From Minisyncoccota bacterium (GTDB lineage Bacteria; Patescibacteriota; Minisyncoccia; UBA6257; HR35): DNA of 18,856 nt. Below the pieces are notes generated by a model. That model did no database searches. It was not told the origin of the DNA and worked only from the letters and a program-made list of their open reading frames with translations. The stretch covers positions 1 to 18,856 of the forward strand of contig JAPYXA010000002.1 of assembly GCA_028276075.1 (NCBI GenBank), in the 5' to 3' direction. Positions 1 to 7,482 of the stretch are shown in pieces; the first letter of the stretch is position 1; every line of letters begins with the position of its first letter. A program made the translations under genes and the position numbers.

Positions 1-1
1 A

Positions 2-124
2 CATATTTATTATCTCCCAACAAACAAGTATTGTCCAACTTGTTAAAAAATCTCCTAAGAAAGGAATACTCTCTAAACCCAAAAAAGAAAAAAATTTCAG
101 ATTAACTTTATTAAAAATCAGTTT
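2..124 (-). pseudogene. In-frame continuation of the small membrane protein gene past its stop codon (runs off window)
   Basis: After the TAA at 127-125 the same frame stays open for 41 codons to the window edge. It reads like real membrane protein, with a hydrophobic stretch containing IPFLGDFL followed by SWTILV. No ATG, GTG or TTG lies near its beginning (a CTG at 121-119 comes first), so it does not look like an independent gene. From memory, small Patescibacteria membrane proteins often carry an E-x-IP-x-LG...P-x-WT segment after two N-terminal hydrophobic helices, which fits one gene split by a nonsense change. A sequencing error at the TAA, or a separate gene using a rare start, cannot be excluded. 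Confidence 0.5.
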
Positions 125-454
125 TTAAAGAAAATTTTTTTGTAAAGCCAAAAATTTTTTATGTCTCCAAAAATACCAGATCCCTATAGTTAAAGCTCCA
201 ATAATATCTAAAACAAAAGAAAGAGGTATACCAATACCAAAAAAACTTAAAATAAAAAGTGCAAAACCTGCTAAATCTAAAACAAAAGCAATCATTAACA
301 TAAATAAAGCAACAAGCAATTCAAAAATGTTTAAGTTAAAAGAAGAAATTGTTTTTTCTTCTGATTGAATTTGAAGATTATAGTTTTCTATATCTTCTTC
401 ATTTTCTGTAGGTATTGTTTGAAAATCTTCCTCGTTTTTATTTTCTTCTACCAT
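125..454 (-). CDS. Small integral membrane protein, unknown function, possibly truncated
   Basis: This 109-residue protein has an acidic, Glu/Asn-rich N-terminus (about residues 1-35) and two long hydrophobic segments (about 43-70 and 72-96), then a short basic tail with WRHKK. I recognise no family signature with certainty. The topology suggests a cytoplasmic charged tail and a helical hairpin in the membrane. It starts at an ATG with no Shine-Dalgarno sequence, about 50 bases below a good extended -10 promoter. It lies downstream of a tRNA-Gln gene on the same strand. The frame continues open beyond its TAA to the left edge, so the intact gene may have been longer. Confidence 0.7.
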   Translation of the reverse strand: MVEENKNEEDFQTIPTENEEDIENYNLQIQSEEKTISSFNLNIFELLVALFMLMIAFVLDLAGFALFILSFFGIGIPLSFVLDIIGALTIGIWYFWRHKKFLALQKNFL

Positions 455-509
455 TTTTTATTTTTAAATTTTAAAATAACATTGATCAAAAAATGGAAAT
501 TTTACTCTT

Positions 510-538
510 ATTTTATCAAATTTAGTTATTCAAGTAAA
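510..538 (-). promoter_or_regulatory. Probable sigma70 promoter for the small membrane protein gene
   Basis: On the minus strand a TTTACT -35 (538-533) is separated by 17 bases from a TAAAAT -10 (515-510). The -10 is preceded by TG at the extended -10 position. Transcription would start near 503, giving a leader of about 50 bases before the ATG at 454. The promoter lies between the tRNA and this gene, so the gene need not depend on readthrough. Confidence 0.5.
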
Positions 539-563
539 AATTGAAAAATTAGTTAAAATTTTG

Positions 564-634
564 CTGCGGGGCTAGGGCTCGAACCTAGACTAACGGCTCC
601 AAAGGCCGCTGTGCTACCATTACACCACCCCGCA
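564..634 (-). tRNA. tRNA-Gln (anticodon UUG)
   Basis: The minus strand folds into a full cloverleaf. The 7-bp acceptor stem is TGCGGGG/CCCCGCA, the D stem GTGT/GCAC with a GG-containing loop, the anticodon stem GCGGC/GCCGT with loop CTTTGGA, and the T stem CTAGG/CCTAG with loop TTCGAGC. The first loop base is C32 and U33 follows, so the anticodon is TTG (Gln, CAA codons). A U1-A72 first pair is typical of glutamine tRNAs. The discriminator is G73 and the next bases are CAA, so CCA is not encoded and must be added by a nucleotidyltransferase. The total is 71 bases, short because of a four-base variable loop. It lies 44 bases after the dnaX stop and may be cotranscribed and processed. Confidence 0.95.
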
Positions 635-678
635 TTAATCTCAAAATAACTTAAAAATTCTCAAGATGTCTATATATT

Positions 679-1764
679 TTACTCAAAATATTGAAAAATA
701 GCAAGTTCTATTGGAAAAAGTGGCAAAGGAGGATCCTTCTTTAAATTTAAACTTGCTTCGAAAAATAAATTATTTAATTTTTTAATTTTAGAAATTTCCA
801 AATCTTCTGCTAATTTCTCAATTCTTTTAATTATCTCCTTTGGATTTTCAGAGTTAAGATGTTTTAAATAGTCAGGGTTTATTTTAACTAATAACAATTG
901 CCTTAAAACCTTTAAAATCTTTTTTAAAAAAAGTTCCAAATCATAACCCTCAGAATAAATTCTTAAAACAAAGTCTAAACTTTTTTTTAAGTCATCTTTA
1001 GCTATTATTTCTAAAAAATCCAAAACTCTGTTTAAAGATAAATATCCTAAAAACTCTGCAACAAAATCTTCGGTTAACTTTTGCCCTTTATCTAAAGCCA
1101 AAACAATTCTTTCAAATAAAGTCTCTGCATCTCTTAAAGAACCATTGGCTTCTTCTGCTATCAAATAAAGAGACTCGTCATCTGCCTCAAATCCTTCTTT
1201 TGCTGAAATAAATTTTAACTTCTCAACAATTTGAGGTGCACCTATTCTTTTAAAATCAAGTCTTTGAACTCTTGAATGAATTGTTGATAAAATTCTATCA
1301 GGTTCTGTTGTGGCTAAGATAAAAATCGCATGAAGGGGTGGCTCTTCTAGAGTCTTAAGCAAAGCATTAGACGCTTCCTCTGTTAAAGAATGAGATTCAT
1401 CTATAATAAAAACTTTATATCTTCCTTGTATAGGTTTAAAACCAATATGTTCCTGAATATTTCTAACATCCTCTATTTTCCTATAAGAAGCAGCGTCAAT
1501 TTCTATTAAATCTAAAAATTTATTTTCCTCAAAAAGATTACAAATCCTACATTTACCACAAGGTTCACCATCAATTCTGTTTAAACAATTTAAAGCTTTT
1601 GCATAAATTCTTGCAACGCTTGTTTTACCTGTTCCTCTTTCTCCAGCAAACAAATAAGCATGAGGAGGTTTATCCTTTTTTAAAAAGTTTTTTAAAACTT
1701 TGACAACTATTTCTTGTCCAATAACTTCTTTAAAAAATTGAGGACGGTATTTGTGATAAAACAT
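679..1764 (-). CDS. dnaX: DNA polymerase III subunit gamma (DnaX), short gamma-only form
   Basis: This is the clamp-loader ATPase that, with delta and delta-prime, opens the sliding clamp during replication. Visible marks are the N-terminal YRP motif, Walker A GERGTGKT (41-48), zinc-binding cysteines C60, C69, C72 and C75, the DAAS segment (90-93), Walker B VFIIDESH (118-125), sensor-1 ATTEP (151-155) and an SRxxR motif at 164-168. At 361 residues it covers the AAA+ domains and the oligomerising collar (domains I-III) but has no room for the tau C-terminal domains that bind DnaB and the polymerase alpha subunit. Its ATG directly follows the rpoD TAA with no gap, so translation is probably coupled. 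holA (delta) is also in this window, at 14054-14968. Confidence 0.95.
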   Translation of the reverse strand: MFYHKYRPQFFKEVIGQEIVVKVLKNFLKKDKPPHAYLFAGERGTGKTSVARIYAKALNCLNRIDGEPCGKCRICNLFEENKFLDLIEIDAASYRKIEDVRNIQEHIGFKPIQGRYKVFIIDESHSLTEEASNALLKTLEEPPLHAIFILATTEPDRILSTIHSRVQRLDFKRIGAPQIVEKLKFISAKEGFEADDESLYLIAEEANGSLRDAETLFERIVLALDKGQKLTEDFVAEFLGYLSLNRVLDFLEIIAKDDLKKSLDFVLRIYSEGYDLELFLKKILKVLRQLLLVKINPDYLKHLNSENPKEIIKRIEKLAEDLEISKIKKLNNLFFEASLNLKKDPPLPLFPIELAIFQYFE

Positions 1765-2922
1765 TTAAATTCCCTGTTCTCTAATTCTTTTAATTAACTC
1801 ATTTTCTCTTAACTTGTCTAAAGCTTTAATTTCTATTTGCCTAACTCTTTCTCTTGTTATTCCATAAATCTTGCCAATTTCCTCTAAAGTATACATAATT
1901 CCATTTTCAAGTCCATATCTTAAACTAATAATTTGTCTTTCCTTAGGACTTAAATCTTGAATAGCCTTTTTAAGTTGTTCCCTTAAGTTAGTTAAAGCAG
2001 CTGTTCTTTCTGGAGTTAAATCTGAAGTATCGGGAATTAACTCTTTAAGTAAAGATTCACCCTCTCCTATTGGTGTTTCAAGTGAAATTGTATCTTGAAC
2101 ATATTTTAAAAGTCTTTGAACTTTCTGAGGAGGAATTCCAGTTTCAGCTGCTAGTTCTTCCGGGGTTGGTTCTCTATCTAAAATAGAAGACAATCTCTTT
2201 TTTGCTTTATTAAGACGATACAATGTTTCAACCACATGAACTGGTAACCTAATTGTTCTTGCCTGGTCAGATAAAGCTCTTGAAATTGCTTGTCTTATCC
2301 ACCAAGTAGCAAAGGTTGAAAATTTAAATCCCCTTTTCCAGTCAAACTTATCAACTGCTTTAATTAAACCAGCATTTCCTTCTTGAATTAAATCTAAAAA
2401 TGTTAGACCCTTGCTTCTTCCTATATATTTTTTCGCTATACTAACCACCAATCTTAAATTAGCTTTTATAAGTCTTTCTCTTGCTTCCAAATCTCCTTTT
2501 GACGCTTTTTTAGCTATTTCTTTTTCCTCTTCTGGACTTAAAAGTGGATATTTGCTAATTTCTTTTAAATATCTTTGAGTAGCATCTGATAAAACCTCTT
2601 CGCTATTTTCAACTTTACTGATTTCTTGCCAAATTTCACTACTGCTTTTTAATTCGATACCAGCTGTTTCCAAACGATCATAAATCTTTTCTAAAACTTC
2701 TACATTTTCTTCTATATCGGGGAAAAGATAAAGTATCTCATCTTCAGTAACAAATCTCTTCTCTTTGCCTTTTTCAATAAGAAGCTGAATTTTATCCTCA
2801 ACAATATCTCTTTCAATCAAACTCTTCTTTTTCAAGAAAGAAACATTTCTCTTTTTGGTTTTTCTTTGACTCTCTTTTTTTTTATTGTTTTTTTCTGTTT
2901 TATTTTTTTTATCTTTTGCCAT
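1765..2922 (-). CDS. rpoD: Primary RNA polymerase sigma factor (RpoD/SigA)
   Basis: This is the housekeeping sigma70 factor. A Lys-rich tail (1-35) leads into a region-1.1-like segment (about 42-95). Region 1.2 starts at DATQRYLKEI (113-122), region 2 runs about 127-225 with the core-binding LIQEGNAGLI and the -10-reading FSTFATWWIRQAI (201-213), region 3 about 226-300, and region 4 about 310-372 with the HTH ITRERVRQIE. All promoter-reading residues appear intact, consistent with the near-consensus TATAAT boxes in this window. At 385 residues it is a normal group-1 size. It starts two bases after the dnaG stop and ends where dnaX begins, so dnaG, rpoD and dnaX form a tight block. The dnaG-rpoD order is that of the classical macromolecular-synthesis operon; rpsU is absent. 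Confidence 0.97.
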   Translation of the reverse strand: MAKDKKNKTEKNNKKKESQRKTKKRNVSFLKKKSLIERDIVEDKIQLLIEKGKEKRFVTEDEILYLFPDIEENVEVLEKIYDRLETAGIELKSSSEIWQEISKVENSEEVLSDATQRYLKEISKYPLLSPEEEKEIAKKASKGDLEARERLIKANLRLVVSIAKKYIGRSKGLTFLDLIQEGNAGLIKAVDKFDWKRGFKFSTFATWWIRQAISRALSDQARTIRLPVHVVETLYRLNKAKKRLSSILDREPTPEELAAETGIPPQKVQRLLKYVQDTISLETPIGEGESLLKELIPDTSDLTPERTAALTNLREQLKKAIQDLSPKERQIISLRYGLENGIMYTLEEIGKIYGITRERVRQIEIKALDKLRENELIKRIREQGI

Positions 2923-2924
2923 TT

Positions 2925-4577
2925 TTAGTTTTTTATAGTTATTTTTAACTGTTTATTAACTTGTTTAATTTTCTCAATTATCTGTTGTGATTCATCATCT
3001 TTAGCAGATTTTAACTCATCGGTTAATTTTTTCAATGTTTTTTTAAAATAAATTATTTTTAAATTTTTTAAAACTTTTTTAATTTCTTTGTCAAAATCTA
3101 TTTTATTAGTTAAATAAAAACTTTTACTCATTTCTAAATAATCATATTCTTTATCTGTAAGTTCTCTTTTTATTATTCTAATAAGTAAATTTTTAAAATC
3201 ATCATTTAAATAATCTAAAAATTCATCGATTTTTAAGCTATCTAAATTTAAAGAGTAGATCAAAGAAATCAACTTTAAAGAAAATTTATCTTCTAAGCTC
3301 TTTTCTTCTACAATTTCTTTTTCTTTAACTAAAAAATCTTCAAATTCAAAAGAATCTTGATCTTTTAAAGCGTGAAGTTCTTTCTCAAGTAATGTTTTAG
3401 AAATTTTAAATAAATCAGAAATTTTTTCCAAATATTCGTTTAATTCTAAAGCATCCAAAAATCTTACTTGAGACAACAAAATTTTCAAAGCTTCTTTTTT
3501 GTCTTGATAAAAATTAAAAACTTCTTTAATTAACCAATTTTCAAATTTTTCCTCATAAACATTTGAATTGCTAGAGTAAAGAAGAAAATATTCAGCCAAA
3601 TCTTTTCCTTGATAAACCAATTTATAAGTATTAAATCCTAATTTTTTAGCTAAAAGATTAGACCGTAAAGAAGCTTTAAAACCAGCTTCATCATTATCAA
3701 AAGCAAAAATTATTTTATCACAGAGCTTTTTAATTTTCAAAAGATGATCCTGGGTTAATGCTACACCTGAAATAGCTGCTACATTTTTAAAATTATTTTG
3801 CCAACTTAACAAAAAATCAAATTGTCCCTCTGTTAAAATAATTTTTTTTAAATTAAGAATATATTCTTTAGCATAATAAAGTCCGTATAAAAACTTTGAT
3901 TTTTTAAATATTAAGCTATCAGGGGAATTTAAATATTTTACACCCATAGCGTTGTTAGGAAAAACTCTGCCAGTAAATCCAACCAATCTTCCATTTTCAT
4001 CTCTTAAAGGAAAAATAATTCTGGATTTAAACCTGTCAAAATTTTGAGCATCAACTAAACCGATTTCTTTTATTTCATCAAAACTATAGCCGATTGAGTA
4101 AAGATAATCCCTTAATAAAGTCCCTCCTGGAGAAAAACCTATTTCAAAAAAATCTAATATTTTTTCGCTAAGTCCTCTTGATTTCAAATAATTACAAACA
4201 TCTAAATTCTCTTTTAATCTTAGTCTAAAAAACTTCAAAGCTGAATAATTAATTTCTAAATATTTTCTAATTTTATTTTTATCTAATTTATTTTCTTGAT
4301 TATATAATTCGCTAAAACCATATTCTGATTTCAATTTATCAATTAGTTGAGAAAAATTTAAATTTTCTATTTTCATTAAGAATTTTAAAACATCCCCTCC
4401 TTCTCCACAGCCAAAACATTTAAAAATTTGTCTTTCTGGAGAAACATAAAACGACGGTTTGGTTTCTTTATGAAAGGGACATAAACCACTATAATAACTT
4501 CCCGATCTTTTTAATTTAACATATTTAGAAACAATCTCTACTATATCTAAACTACTTTTAACTTCTTCAAGATTCAT
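2925..4577 (-). CDS. dnaG: DNA primase (DnaG)
   Basis: It synthesises the RNA primers for replication. The N-terminal zinc ribbon has C33, H36, C54 and C57 (CPFHKE and FKCFGCGEGGD). The RNA polymerase core includes SRIIFPLRDENG (185-196) and FTGRV. The TOPRIM domain carries the metal-binding glutamate in LTEGQFD (E250; EGYMD in most relatives) and the DNDEAG motif (294-299). The C-terminal part (about 400-550) is lysine-rich and poorly conserved, as expected for the helicase-interaction domain. At 550 residues it is slightly below the usual size. Its start overlaps the end of the upstream ATPase gene by 11 bases, and rpoD follows two bases after its stop. Confidence 0.96.
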   Translation of the reverse strand: MNLEEVKSSLDIVEIVSKYVKLKRSGSYYSGLCPFHKETKPSFYVSPERQIFKCFGCGEGGDVLKFLMKIENLNFSQLIDKLKSEYGFSELYNQENKLDKNKIRKYLEINYSALKFFRLRLKENLDVCNYLKSRGLSEKILDFFEIGFSPGGTLLRDYLYSIGYSFDEIKEIGLVDAQNFDRFKSRIIFPLRDENGRLVGFTGRVFPNNAMGVKYLNSPDSLIFKKSKFLYGLYYAKEYILNLKKIILTEGQFDFLLSWQNNFKNVAAISGVALTQDHLLKIKKLCDKIIFAFDNDEAGFKASLRSNLLAKKLGFNTYKLVYQGKDLAEYFLLYSSNSNVYEEKFENWLIKEVFNFYQDKKEALKILLSQVRFLDALELNEYLEKISDLFKISKTLLEKELHALKDQDSFEFEDFLVKEKEIVEEKSLEDKFSLKLISLIYSLNLDSLKIDEFLDYLNDDFKNLLIRIIKRELTDKEYDYLEMSKSFYLTNKIDFDKEIKKVLKNLKIIYFKKTLKKLTDELKSAKDDESQQIIEKIKQVNKQLKITIKN

Positions 4578-6102
4578 TATTTAATTTATTTAAAATTGAA
4601 TCTAAATCATTTTTTAAATCCTTGTTGTCTTTAGAATTATTATTTATATTTTTTTTATCATCTAAGATATTTACTTTCTTATCTATTACCATATTTTCTT
4701 GTATGGCTTTTTTTAAAGAAATTCCAGTTTTTATTTTTTCTTGACATTCTTGACAGATCTCTTCTCCTTCTGTAATAAAAGGCTGCTTGCAATTCTTACA
4801 ATAGACTAAATTCTCTTGATTAGAAAAACTTGAAACATTATACATCCTTATAATGCTACTTTCCACAGCCGATCTTCTTTTAGCGTATTTTAAATGATTA
4901 AGACTAATAATTTCCTCTTTAAAAGATTTTTCTGGCTTTGAGATAGGAGGAAAAGTTAATGCTAAAAAAGGATCTGTTGGGATTCCATCTACTAAAAGCT
5001 TAACATATATATGATAGGCTGGTAAATTAACTAAATCGTCAATCTTAACATTTTCTCCAAGTTCTTTATTAAAAACCTCAGCATCGCTAGCCCCTAATCT
5101 AAAAATCAAAAAAGTTCCAACATTACCAAAAACACTTTTAATTATTTCTTCAGGAACTTGATCTAGATATTGATGGGCCAGTATCAAACAAAGTCTATAT
5201 TTTCTGGCTTCAGAAAGAATATTAACGAAAGATTCAGTAGCAAAATTCTGAAATTCATCAATATAAAGATAAAAATCTCTTCTTTGTTCTTCTTCAATGT
5301 TAACCCTACTCATAGCTGCTAATTGAAATTTAGTAATTAATAGTCCTCCTAATAATCTAGAAGTTTCTTCTCCAATAGCCCCAACAGATAAATTAGCTAA
5401 AAATATTTTCCCTTCATCCATAACTTTTCTTAGATCAAAAGCTGACTCTGGTTGACCAATAATATTTCTTATCAAAGGATTAGTAATAAATTGACCTATT
5501 TTATTTTGAATAGGAGCCACAGCTTCGACCCTAAACTGAAGATGATATTTATTAAATTCTGAAAGCCAAAAAGATTTAACTACTGTATCTCTTAAATTAC
5601 CAACAACTAACTTTCTAAAATTATCATCTGATAAAAGACGATTAACATCCAACAAAGTTGAATTAGGCCATTCAAGTAAAGCCAAAAGAGTATTTGTCAA
5701 TATGTACTCCATTCTAGCTGACCAAGCGTCTACCCAAATTTTTTTAAAAATAGAAAGTAAACTTGAAACTATTAAATGCCTTTGTTCCCAAGAAACTTTT
5801 TCTAAAGGATTAAAACCAATTGGATGATTTATATCAGTAGGGTTAAAATAAATTACATCATCTATCCTTTCTTTTGGTATATAATCTAAAATTCTTTGAA
5901 TACTGTCTCCATGTGGATCTAAAAAAGCCAAACCTTTATTGCTGTTTATATCAAAATTAATCATATTTTCTAAAAGAGTTGTTTTTCCTTGACCAGTTTT
6001 ACCTATAATATAAATATGCCTCCTTCTATCTTGAGGTTTAATTCCAAATTTAACTTCTTTATCTCTGAATTTTAATATTCCTAAAGGCAAAACTTCTTCC
6101 AT
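4567..6102 (-). CDS. TraD/VirD4-like DNA-translocating ATPase (probable ATPase half of a split coupling protein)
   Basis: This is a P-loop ATPase of the HerA/FtsK-TraG/VirD4 type, expected to pump DNA at the membrane as a hexamer. Walker A is GKTGQGKT (34-41), followed by the family DPHGD motif (62-66), and Walker B is YLYIDEFQ (278-285). An ILAHQYLDQ segment (307-315) matches the sensor/TraG region. A C-terminal zinc ribbon has C435, C438, C450 and C453, followed by a polar Asn/Lys tail. It has no membrane segment of its own; the upstream gene supplies one, and the two together resemble a single-chain coupling protein. No relaxase or pilus genes are present here, so export, uptake or chromosome handling are all possible roles. 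Confidence 0.85.
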   Translation of the reverse strand: MEEVLPLGILKFRDKEVKFGIKPQDRRRHIYIIGKTGQGKTTLLENMINFDINSNKGLAFLDPHGDSIQRILDYIPKERIDDVIYFNPTDINHPIGFNPLEKVSWEQRHLIVSSLLSIFKKIWVDAWSARMEYILTNTLLALLEWPNSTLLDVNRLLSDDNFRKLVVGNLRDTVVKSFWLSEFNKYHLQFRVEAVAPIQNKIGQFITNPLIRNIIGQPESAFDLRKVMDEGKIFLANLSVGAIGEETSRLLGGLLITKFQLAAMSRVNIEEEQRRDFYLYIDEFQNFATESFVNILSEARKYRLCLILAHQYLDQVPEEIIKSVFGNVGTFLIFRLGASDAEVFNKELGENVKIDDLVNLPAYHIYVKLLVDGIPTDPFLALTFPPISKPEKSFKEEIISLNHLKYAKRRSAVESSIIRMYNVSSFSNQENLVYCKNCKQPFITEGEEICQECQEKIKTGISLKKAIQENMVIDKKVNILDDKKNINNNSKDNKDLKNDLDSILNKLNNES

Positions 6103-6153
6103 CTATAGATATTTTAAGTTAAATATTTAATCTTTTAAGATATTTTTATTAAA

Positions 6154-7482
6154 TTATAATTCCACTAACGGAATATTAGAAGAAGGAGGAGTTTCTCTAA
6201 CTGGCAATCTTTCAATTCCGGAAGTAGGAACAAAGCCCATTGGAGGATGAAAAAGAGTGGCTAATTCTTCGCTATTTAAGACAAAGGGTTTATCACCACC
6301 TGTACTCTTAAGCCAGGAAACATAAACAAGAGGCAAAACAGGTAACCTATATATTTTAAAAAATGCAAACTCTTTCCTTTTCATATTAAAAATTCTTAAA
6401 TCAGAAGCTTTAAATAACGGCATAGTTAAAGGAAGGAGTAAGAAACCATTTAAATCTTCGGTTGAAAAATTTCTTAAAGTACTACTAATTAAGGAGGTGG
6501 TAGCAGAAACTTTTTCCTTAAAAACATCGGTTTTAGCTATATAAGTAATCCTAAAATTGCATAAAAACCCCAGTTTGCCTATCTTATTCTGAATAGCTTC
6601 CAAAACTTTTCTTTCTCCAGGAGTTAATCTCATATAATTAAACTCTTCTTTTGAAGATTCTCCTTGTGATTTTGATTTCCAAACTGGATCCCTAAATAAA
6701 GCCAAAAGAAGATTAACAGTAAATTCCCATACCTCTTCCCAAGCACTGGGTTCTTTAGCCTCTTTTTTGCCTATTAGTTTATTAACCAACTTTTGACCTC
6801 TTTCAACCCATTTCTTCCCATGTTCTTCATTATCAGGAGTAATTGGTAAAACAAAAATTTGAAATATAATCCATTCTTTATCTGAAACTTGCCAACTAGC
6901 TTCAGAAAAAGTAGTTATAGGATCAATTTGTTGTTCTTTAGGTAAATATTCTAAAACAGAATATGTTTTAATGGGGTAAGAATCTTCTTTCTTTAATCTA
7001 ACATCAAAAATTTCACAATCAAAAAGAGAATTTGGAGTATTGAAAGGAAAAAAACCAATTGGATCTTCTGAATCTAAAAATTGAACCTCAGGATATTGAG
7101 CATAAAATCTAGTCTTAACAAATTCTTTTAAAGCTAAGGGGTATCTTATAAAAAATCTAATTTTATGATCATTGGCTATAATAAAAAAAGTATAACTTCT
7201 TGGTACAAATCCTTTTATATTAAGATTAATCCAGGTAAGATCGGTTGTAGTATCTGGAGCAATAGAGTGAAGAGAGTTAAAAACTTCTTCCATGGCTCTT
7301 GGGTTTCTTGTTATCCCATCAGGAAACTTTATCTCCATAAACCCCCACTGCATTTTTTTTCTATAATCAGCTCTCTGCCCATCTTTAAATTTTTCCCACA
7401 CAATTTGAAACAACATTGTGGGCATTAAAATCCACCAAAAATCAAACAAAAATCTTAAAACAAAGACTAATGGATCAACCAT
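6154..7482 (-). CDS. Membrane-anchored partner of the TraD-like ATPase (DUF8128-like)
   Basis: This 442-residue protein has an N-terminal hydrophobic anchor (about residues 4-30) followed by a basic stretch, so most of it should be cytoplasmic. No catalytic motif is visible. The C-terminus contains LNSEELATLFHPP (402-414) and a Pro-rich tail. From memory, in single-chain Patescibacteria coupling proteins such a segment sits just before the lGk-like strand and P-loop, which is exactly where the next gene begins. The pair therefore looks like a split gene. The family name DUF8128 is from memory. It overlaps the upstream sigma4-HARE gene by 8 bases and is 51 bases from the ATPase gene. Confidence 0.7.
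   Translation of the reverse strand: MVDPLVFVLRFLFDFWWILMPTMLFQIVWEKFKDGQRADYRKKMQWGFMEIKFPDGITRNPRAMEEVFNSLHSIAPDTTTDLTWINLNIKGFVPRSYTFFIIANDHKIRFFIRYPLALKEFVKTRFYAQYPEVQFLDSEDPIGFFPFNTPNSLFDCEIFDVRLKKEDSYPIKTYSVLEYLPKEQQIDPITTFSEASWQVSDKEWIIFQIFVLPITPDNEEHGKKWVERGQKLVNKLIGKKEAKEPSAWEEVWEFTVNLLLALFRDPVWKSKSQGESSKEEFNYMRLTPGERKVLEAIQNKIGKLGFLCNFRITYIAKTDVFKEKVSATTSLISSTLRNFSTEDLNGFLLLPLTMPLFKASDLRIFNMKRKEFAFFKIYRLPVLPLVYVSWLKSTGGDKPFVLNSEELATLFHPPMGFVPTSGIERLPVRETPPSSNIPLVEL

Noticed and set aside
564..634. tRNA-Trp or tRNA-Pro reading of the CTTTGGA loop
   Set aside because: With a seven-base loop and U33 fixed, the anticodon is TTG. Reading TGG or CCA would need the loop shifted and the stem broken.
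679..1764. Programmed frameshift site making tau and gamma from dnaX
   Set aside because: The full frame is already only gamma-sized and ends near the tRNA gene, so there is no longer product to shift from.
7165..7428. 87-codon frame on the plus strand inside the membrane partner gene
   Set aside because: It is antisense to a long, well-structured gene, has no recognisable domain and no promoter of its own.
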